Source: Geosiphon pyriformis
Lineage: Eukaryota > Glomeromycota > Glomeromycetes > Archaeosporales > Geosiphonaceae
DNA: 64,000 nucleotides
Direction: 5' to 3'
NCBI GenBank assembly: GCA_016748015.1
Contig: JAAOMT010000276.1
Coordinates: 632,053-696,052, forward strand
In this document: positions 57,345 through 64,000 of the stretch, one piece after another
Numbering within the stretch: the stretch's first letter is position 1
Layout of the letters: every line of letters starts with the position of its first letter
Notes under the pieces: generated by a model
Databases searched by the model: none
What the model was told of the DNA's origin: nothing
Seen by the model: the letters and a program-made list of their open reading frames with translations, nothing else
Position numbers and translations under genes: made by a program

Positions 57345-59176
57345 ATGTTTAAGAAGAAAGCATCTAAAAAAGCTTTTTATGGTCTTGCTAATGGTTTTTT
57401 TGTTCAGAAAAAAAGGATAGTTTTTGACAATATCAAATATTTTGATAATAAAAAAAATATATCTTTGGTTAAATTTGATCTTATTAGTGTTTATTCAAAT
57501 TTAGACAATAAGTTTAGTGGTAATAAAGATAGTAATATTATAAAAGATGTTGATAATAAATCTCTTTTAGATTTGGCTGCTGTTACTTTTAAAGCCAAAA
57601 AAGTTATTAATAGTATGAATTGTGACTTTTTTCTAGGTTTTTTTAAATTTGATATTGAAAAAAAAATTGGTTTCTTTTTTTTTCTTCTCAATATCCTCTT
57701 TGACAAAAAATGGATTAACTTTAAGATAATAAAAACTTTAAGTAAAATGGCCATTAAAAAATCTTGCTTTAGATATTAATCTGTTAGCAATAGAAGACAA
57801 ATCAGCAATGGCTAAAATACAGACAATTAAAAATTTTTTTTTAACAATTAATAATTCTAAAAGAGCCACCACTTTTTTAAAATTTGAAAAAATCATTAGA
57901 TTAACATTTACATCAAAAAAATATGAATAAGACTGTATTGTTAGCTAAAAAAAAGAAATCAAAGTAAACAATGATTTTAAAAGACAAAAAATTAGATCAG
58001 ATTAGACTATAATAATAATAAAAATTCCCATAAATATACAAAAAAAGATGATTATTACTGCAGTAGCCAAATATAATCAAATTGTGTCAATCAAATTGCA
58101 ACTTATTGGGCTATAACAGAAGGCTGTGATAGAGTTTGCTAAATTAAATTAAACAAATCAGTTGGCATCTAATTGGTTATTTTTAATTGGTAAAGACTCA
58201 GTATGTGTGACAAAAGCTGTGAGAAATTGAGATGTTTAGATGTTTAAGAATTGTTTCAAAATGCTCTGGTTTACTTTGTCTGTAAAAACAACTGTATATA
58301 ATTTTGGCACTCTTTTAAAAAAAACTGGTGAAAAAACTTATATCATCAATTAATTATTAAAAACTGACAATAGGATTTGCTGTACTGTGGTTGGCTTTGG
58401 ATTAGAAATAAAGTTGAAGTTAGTCTTTTACATAAGGCTTATTCTAAATGGCATTAAGTTTTCTTGGACTAGAATATATCTGATTTATTGTAAAAAATGT
58501 AAGCATTTTAGACATTTCACTCTGGAATGTAATATATCTAATGTTTCTGTGTTTTTGTTTCCTAAGATATTTAAAAAATCAGTTTTAAGTAAGAATTATT
58601 TTTAGTTTGCAAAGTTGTATGCCAAGAAGTGTGTTTTTATTTTTTATTTTGCTGTTTTTGGTGGCAAATTTTGGGTACAGATAGTTTTATTTACTGCTTT
58701 TTTTGATAATATTTACTCTAGTTCTAGTTTTGAATTTCTTTTTTTTAGTTTGTTACATGTTAAAAAAAATTTTTGGTTGATTAAGATAATTTATTTATTG
58801 GTGCTTATTTGGCTTTTTTGGAATACTCTTTAGAGTTTTTGGCTAATCAAGTATTATGTACAGATTAAACAATATAAATTTGGTGTCTTTGGCATTTGTT
58901 TTTTATTTTCTTTTTTCTGTTGTGTCTGTATTACTAATTTCAAATTTGGATTTGAATATGGTTTTGAATAATTTACTAATATTGTCTTTTTTATCTTTAT
59001 TAGTTGCAAAAGATAAGTTTTTGGATTTGGGTTTGAGTAGTTCAAAGATTTTAATTATTAAGATTAATGGCTTAAAATTGAAGATAATTGCTCTTGAAAT
59101 CTTTATTAATTCAGTTTTGAAAAGATTAGATCAAATGTATTTTGGCTTGGGTTTTACATTGCTTTTTTTATTTTAA
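57345..59176 (+). pseudogene. L7 ORF1, subfamily A, broken
   Basis: It starts MFKKKASKKAFYGLANGFF, matching MSKKKAPIEVFYG of L3, and continues with NKKNISLVKFDL. The RRM-like part is in broken frames (KIPINIQKKMIITAV, IVSIKLQLIGL then TAA where L3 has Trp). The zinc knuckle CKKCKHFRHFTLEC is complete. The helical tail SSKILIIKINGLKLKIIALE resembles L5. Readable frames: 57345-57779, 58387-58605, 58615-58833, 58856-59176. Confidence 0.8.
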
Positions 59177-59179
59177 TGA

Positions 59180-59960
59180 TTAATTTAGTATAAAAGTTTG
59201 CTACATGTAATGTTTAAGGTATTAATGTTTCTATTAAATAAGAAGATATTATTTATTGGCATACAAAATTAGATAATATGGTTTTTATAATCACAAAAAC
59301 AAAATTAAAGTCTAACATTAAGCCATAGATTATAAACAAATTTAATAATATATGAGTTTTTACATTTAGTTTGAATAAAAATTTTCTTGGAGTTAGAATG
59401 ACTATTATCATAAACAATTCTTTGGCTTAATATGTCTCTAGGATAGAAAAAATTTCTAGTTATATTGTTTTAGTGTGGCTTTTTTTCAAAAGCAAATTCT
59501 TAATTATGGTTTTGGGTTTGTATGCTAGCACTTCTGTTAAAGCTAGGTTTAATTAGACTTTGAAAATCAACTTTTTTATTGTTAAGACAATTAACTCCAG
59601 CAATTTTGTGGTTATAGGTAAAAACTTCAATAAAAATAAATCCAAAAAAAGTGTAAATTTTAAGTTTTGTTTGGATTTGGGTTTGGTCAACTTGTTTAAT
59701 GAACATTTATTGGTTAAAGCCTTCAGTTAAAGCAATTTAAAAAGTGCTAAAAAGATTATTAATTACATTTTTGTAAGTGAAAGCTTGTTTTTTGTAGTTG
59801 CTAATTATAAAATTAAATCAGTATCTGATTTTTTTAATACTAACTACAAAGTGGTTTTAGTGATAATAAATCTAAGTGGCTTACTAAATGTTTATTTAAA
59901 TAGTCTGTGCAAGCAAGCTAATAAGTATTGCTAAAAATTTAAAATCAAAAATGTAAATAG
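59180..59960 (+). pseudogene. L7 ORF2 APE-type endonuclease, subfamily B
   Basis: Read through stops: ATCNV-GINVSIK, FIITKTKLKS (relatives TETKL; Glu is Lys), MVLGLYASTSV, INSSNFVVIGKNFNKNKSK (relatives GGDFNESK), KKIINYIFVSESL and FFNTNYKVVLV. The wording INFFIVKTINSS and LDLGLVNLFNEH follows L4, not L3 or L5. All catalytic changes are transitions. Confidence 0.8.
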
Positions 59961-60003
59961 TACAAAGTAAACACAATTTAGAAAATATTCTTTTGCTAGA
60001 TAT

Positions 60004-60294
60004 GTGTTAATAACAAATAAGTTTTCAGAAGCAAAAGCTTATAAAAATTTAGATAATATATGGAAACTGTTAAAACAGTTGTCAACTGTCTGTAAGAAGT
60101 ACAGGAAATCCAAATTATACAAGTCAAAATTTGTTAAAGAAGCAGCTATTAGAAAAGTGATCAAAAAATACATGGAAAATTTTTGTTCAAATAAAAAAGA
60201 TATAATAAGAAATGTTTTAGACCAATTTTTTTACAAAGTAGTTTTGAAACACTTGATAATAGAGAATAAGTTGGTTTTAAAACCAAAAAAATAA
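60004..60294 (+). pseudogene. L7 ORF2 linker
   Basis: This 96-codon frame with STVCKKYRKSKLYKSKFVKE, VIKKYMENFCSNKKDIIRNV and FYKVVLKHLIIENKLVLKP matches the L4 linker (HYHRSKYHES, RIENFCSDKGRIIKSIL, HLIVDNE). Lys-rich and helical. Confidence 0.75.
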
Positions 60295-60439
60295 AACTTA
60301 GCATTGACAAAATTATGAAAAGTTGGACAAAAAAGCAAACTATGTTTCTAGTAATGTCTGATCTCTAGGCTCACCAATATGTACTATTAGATTATATAAA
60401 TAATAATATTTTTTCCAGAGTAATAAAAAAAATCAGTAT

Positions 60440-62100
60440 AAAAAAATTACTTTTGGTAATTAATGGTTTGTTTAATGGTAAAACTGCTAGACTGTTTGGT
60501 ATCTTCAATAAACTTTGAAAGTATAGTAGTAATAATGTGATAGAATTTTTTCTGGAATTGTTGAATGCATATTTATTTCTTAATAATATCTTTATTCTAT
60601 AATAAAAAGCTTAAATTTTAATGATTTTCAAATCATTTAATTAAAATAGAATTTTAACAAACACCTAATTCATTGTTTTAATTAAGATAAAATTTTAATA
60701 AACACTTAATCTATTGTTTTAATTAAAACAACCAGAAAAATATTTTTTAAAATTCTTTCTGATCATATTTTAGCAGCATATAGCAAGTTTAATGTTTTAT
60801 GTAATAATAATTTTTTAAGTGTTAAAGATATTTCAACTTAGTTTTTTGTGTTTGCTATTGGGTTTGTAATTGAGAATGTTTTACAAAAAAATAGAAAACT
60901 TTAGTTGGTTTTGCAGAATATGTGCAAAATATATAATTCAGTTAAATAGCATTACCTAAAAACTAGTTTGTAACAAATTAAGATGTATGATCAATTTATT
61001 AAATTTTTTGGCAGCATATATAAAAGTAGAATCAACAGAGAAATAACTAATTTTGGACTTTTAACTAACTATAAGATGTATGATAAGTTGGATCAGAAAG
61101 AGATTTTCTCATTTTTTTTTTGAAAAAGTTTTTATGATCTATTTTTATGTAAAGTTAAAAAACATAAACATTTGTGTGGATATTAAATTGATATTAAGTT
61201 TGTGACCAAAACAGACAGAATTGAAAACAGTAATGGGATAACTTTTTTTTTTGCTGTTGGTATATTTGTTGATGACATAATTTAGATTGGAAATAGTTAA
61301 GCTTCTATACAATATGTTTTGAATATAGTTAGTGAATTTTTTATGGTTAATAATATTTTAATTAACAATAAAAAAACAGTAACTATTTTTATTAACCAAA
61401 ACATTAAGATTGCTTCTTTAAAAATTAGTGACTTGTTAATTTTTATTGTCAAAAAAAATAAAGCATACAGATATTTAAATATTTTTTTGTCAATTAAAAA
61501 ATTGTTTAGTTTAGACCAAAATAAGATTTTCTCTCCTTTGTTCTGAAAATTTTTTTATGATTCTTTCTTGTGTAAAGTTAAAAAAGATAAAAACTTGTAT
61601 GATTATTATATTAACACTAAGTTTGTTGTCAAAACTGACAAGATAAAAAACCAAGCTGGATTGATTTTCTACTTAACAGTTGGTGTTTTTATTGATAACA
61701 TAATTTGGGTGGGGAAAGTTAGACTGCTACTCAATATATTTTAAATATTGCAAATAATTTTTTTAAGATTAATAACATTTCAATTAACAATAAAAAAACT
61801 GTAATAATCTTTATTAATCAAAAAATTAGGAATAATTTGTTGTTAATAAGTGGTTTGCCAATTTCTATTGTATAAAAAAGAGTTTTATAGATATTTGGAA
61901 ATTTTTTTGTCTTTAAAAGATTTATTCAAATCTAGTTTGACAAAAATCTATTTAAATATAAATTTTTTACTAATATGATTTTGAAAAATGCTATTTTAAA
62001 TAAACAATTTTTTTATTTAGTCTCAGCTATGCTGTAATTTATTGTTAATTACAAAATTCAGTTTAGTTTTATCTCTAAAAATGTGTACAACAAGTAGAAT
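60440..62100 (+). pseudogene. L7 ORF2 reverse transcriptase with duplicated palm
   Basis: Fragments in order: NGLFNGKTARLFGI (RT start), VLQNMCKIYNSVK (motif A), a first FAVGIFVDDII, the open frame 61319-61546 (NIVSEFFMVNNILINNKKTV), then a jump back to LDQNKIFSPLF and a second TVGVFIDNIIWVG, and finally FLYLVSAML. The two palm units differ clearly. Many stops. Confidence 0.78.
61094..61930 (+). repeat. Tandem duplication of about 420 bp within L7 RT
   Basis: Unit 1 starts gatcagaaagagattttctc at 61094; unit 2 starts gaccaaaataagattttctc at 61514. Each continues with aaagttaaaaa, aagtttgt, aaaac(a/t)gaca and a ttgatgac or ttgataac box 423 bases apart (61271 and 61694). The units are clearly diverged, so this is not a recent assembly duplication. 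Confidence 0.85.
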
Positions 62101-62149
62101 ATGCTAATTAAGAAAGATTTAAAAGTAAAAACTGGCTTGCCAAAGAATT

Positions 62150-62576
62150 TTTTTAATAAAGCTTTTTATTATTTATTATTGTATGGCTTAAAAACATTTG
62201 AACAAATATAAACAAAATGTAAAGTGGTTTCTGTTTTGAGTTTTCAAATACTGATAGTGTTTTTGGTTATTTGTTTAATTACAAGACTTTGGATTTATAA
62301 GTATTAAGTTGGTTTTTTATTTATCTTTTGCAAAGTTCTGTAAAATTGAAAATTAGTCTGATTAATAATTTTTTGGCTGATGTGATAAAAATTTTTCTGG
62401 ATTATAATATCTCTTTTGTAAGCTATTTATTCTCTGTATTTTACTTTTTTAATAGCACTTTGATGTTTTTTGTTTTAGAAAATTCAATATTTTACAATGT
62501 TTTTTACTCATTTAAAAGATTTGGTGTTGTTTTTGTTAAACAACTATACAATAAAAAAAGGTTGGTTTTTGATTAA
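62150..62576 (+). pseudogene. L7 ORF2 RT-to-RNase H connection
   Basis: The text LLYGLKTFEQI precedes an open frame at 62328-62576 with INNFLADVIKIFLDYNI and FGVVFVKQLYNKKRLVFD. It matches the same region of L4 and L6. Confidence 0.65.
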
Positions 62577-62759
62577 AAAAAGTTTTATTGTTAAAAGAAA
62601 CTTAATTTTAGAAGTCTGGTTCTTGTTTAATTTAAATTAATATGTGATTATTTGGTTAATGCCATTTTACATCTTTTTAATTGTTTTTTATTAATAACAC
62701 ATAACTTTTAAATATTTTTAATTTTAGTAATTTTTCTATAGTAAAGCATTATCTTGTTA

Positions 62760-63291
62760 ATACTAATTTGAATGTTATCAAAGTTTACACTAATAAGTTG
62801 TTGAAAAATTTGAGTATGTGTAATTTGAAGTATAATATGATTGTATTTTTTGCTAACTTAAATCTAAGTATAGGTGTCAAAATTGGTGGTCTGGTTTTTT
62901 TATATTGGCAGAATTGCAGACAATAACTTTGACCTTAGAGTGCATTTTAGCTTCTAGTATTGTTGTTGTGTATTCAGATAGTCAAGCTGTTTTAGATATC
63001 TATACTTTAGAATTGAATATGATTTTACTAGACTTTTATAATTACTGCTGGCTTAAAAAACACTGTGTTGTAAACTCTATTAAATATATAAAACTTGTTA
63101 TTTCTTGGTCCAAAGTAAAAAGCCATTTAAATGTTTTAGATAATAAGTATGCTAATAAGCTGATTAACTTAACTTTATATTTGAATTTGGTAATTCCTGT
63201 TTTTGTTAAAAAGAGATACATTAAAGCTGAAAAAATAATAGTATTTAAAAATGTCTATTATTTTGTTTGCAATATTTTTAGGACTTGCTAA
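62760..63291 (+). pseudogene. L7 ORF2 RNase H
   Basis: VYTNKLLKNLS gives the first motif (Asp as Asn). The frame 62905-63291 has MAELQTITLTLE (Glu), VVYSDSQAVLDIY (Asp) and WSKVKSHLNVLDNKYAN (His kept; final Asp as Asn). It continues with a segment like L4 (VFKNVYYFVCNIF against VSKNVCYFVRKLF). Confidence 0.8.
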
Positions 63292-63378
63292 GAAGTTGAA
63301 TTTGGGCTTAATACTATTAATAAGGACATAATTAGAAATGTAAATTGAATTTAAACATTATTAATTTGACATCTTAAT

Positions 63379-63612
63379 TTGTATATGACTTCTAGTTTTA
63401 TGAGTAAAATTATTATTGGTTTATGTTTATATTTTATAAAAATTCTACATTATCATTTGCCAATCACTATATGTAAGCATTTGTATAATAAGAAGTATTC
63501 TAATATATTATGTTTTTATTATAAGAAGATAAACATCTTTAATTATTTTTTTACATGCAAAATAAATTCTGCTGTTTATAAAAATTTGTTTAATAAATAT
63601 TTGGTATTATAA
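63379..63612 (+). pseudogene. L7 ORF2 zinc motif and start of tail
   Basis: This 77-codon frame holds FIKILHYHLPITICKHLYNKK and the zinc motif as CFYYKKINIFNYFFTC, where the second Cys and the His have become Tyr. The tail continues in broken frames to the end of the window. Confidence 0.72.
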
Positions 63613-64000
63613 GATGTTATATTAGGTTTAGACTTATTATTATCTTATATCTTATAAATATTCTCTTTATATATATCTAACAATATTGTATATATTGCTA
63701 TATACAAGAGTTTTAAAGACTATATTTGTTTTTGGCTGTTTTAAGATTGCTAATAGAAAAATTATTGATTTTGTATAAGACTTAGAAATAGCTTATTATG
63801 TTAAAATATGACTAATAAGATCTAAGTATAGAGTATTAATGAAAAAAACTGGTTTAATTGTACAACATGGTTTTATGCTTTTATGCTTTTAGTAATTCAT
63901 AATTTATTATTGTTGTTTTTTAATAATATTGTTAGATTGCTTAAAATTATAAAAATACATAATATTAGTTTTAGTTTTTATAGACTATGTAATTTTTTTT

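Larger units (their letters stand above)
57214..64000 (+). mobile_element. LINE L7: mosaic A/B with duplicated RT palm, cut by window end
   Basis: The 5' end (aactttttttctttt) begins just after the (AAAAT) tail of L6, so the two lie head to tail. ORF1 resembles L3 and L5 (subfamily A); the endonuclease resembles L4 (subfamily B). The RT palm is present twice. The 3' end is beyond the window. The copy is more bleached than L6. Confidence 0.87.

Overview
The window looks like nuclear DNA of a very AT-rich, transposon-rich fungus. An arbuscular mycorrhizal fungus (Glomeromycotina) is my best guess, from the base composition, the CRH-type GH16 wall enzyme with one small GT-AG intron, and the mass of decayed LINE and Ty3/Gypsy elements. 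This is an inference; no taxonomic marker gene is present. No rRNA, tRNA, CRISPR array or bacterial operon was seen.

Layout. (1) 1-7514: a Ty3/Gypsy LTR retrotransposon on the minus strand, nearly complete (left LTR cut by the window edge), with gag, protease, RT, RNase H and integrase remnants, a primer binding site, and an extra 189-codon ORF between integrase and the 3' LTR. It sits inside ORF1 of an older LINE (L0, 7515-7965). (2) 7966-12530: an AT desert holding at least one bleached LTR copy. (3) 12541-17700: an island of ordinary sequence with the only convincing host gene, a secreted GH16 chitin-glucan transglycosylase-like protein (14754-16137), many microsatellites and a 298-base gap. 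(4) 17700-26306: AT desert with a young 5'-truncated LINE (L2) and a bleached LINE relic. (5) 26307-64000: six kilobase-scale LINE insertions or relics. L3 and L4 are on the minus strand. L5 is on the plus strand with its middle 3.5 kb inverted. L6 and L7 are on the plus strand, head to tail. Between them lie relics of an older Ty3 element (integrase near 33300-33850, RT-RNase H near 48700-49760).

The LINEs share one plan. ORF1 has an RRM-like fold, a CCHC knuckle and a helical tail. ORF2 has an APE endonuclease, an RT with F-V-D-D, an RNase H, a C-terminal zinc motif and a conserved tail of about 150 residues. No copy is intact. Stops fall mostly at Trp, Gln and Arg codons and catalytic residues are repeatedly lost by G:C to A:T transitions, which suggests RIP-like or methyl-cytosine-deamination decay. 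Two LINE subfamilies (A: L3, L5; B: L2, L4) can be told apart. L6 and L7 look like opposite mosaics of them, and L7 carries its RT palm twice.

The most interesting observations are the A/B mosaic LINEs, the internal inversion in L5, the bleached LTR recognised by its 12-bp repeat, and the old Ty3 element apparently split by LINE insertions. I found no evidence of a host defence or metabolic system beyond the single GH16 gene.
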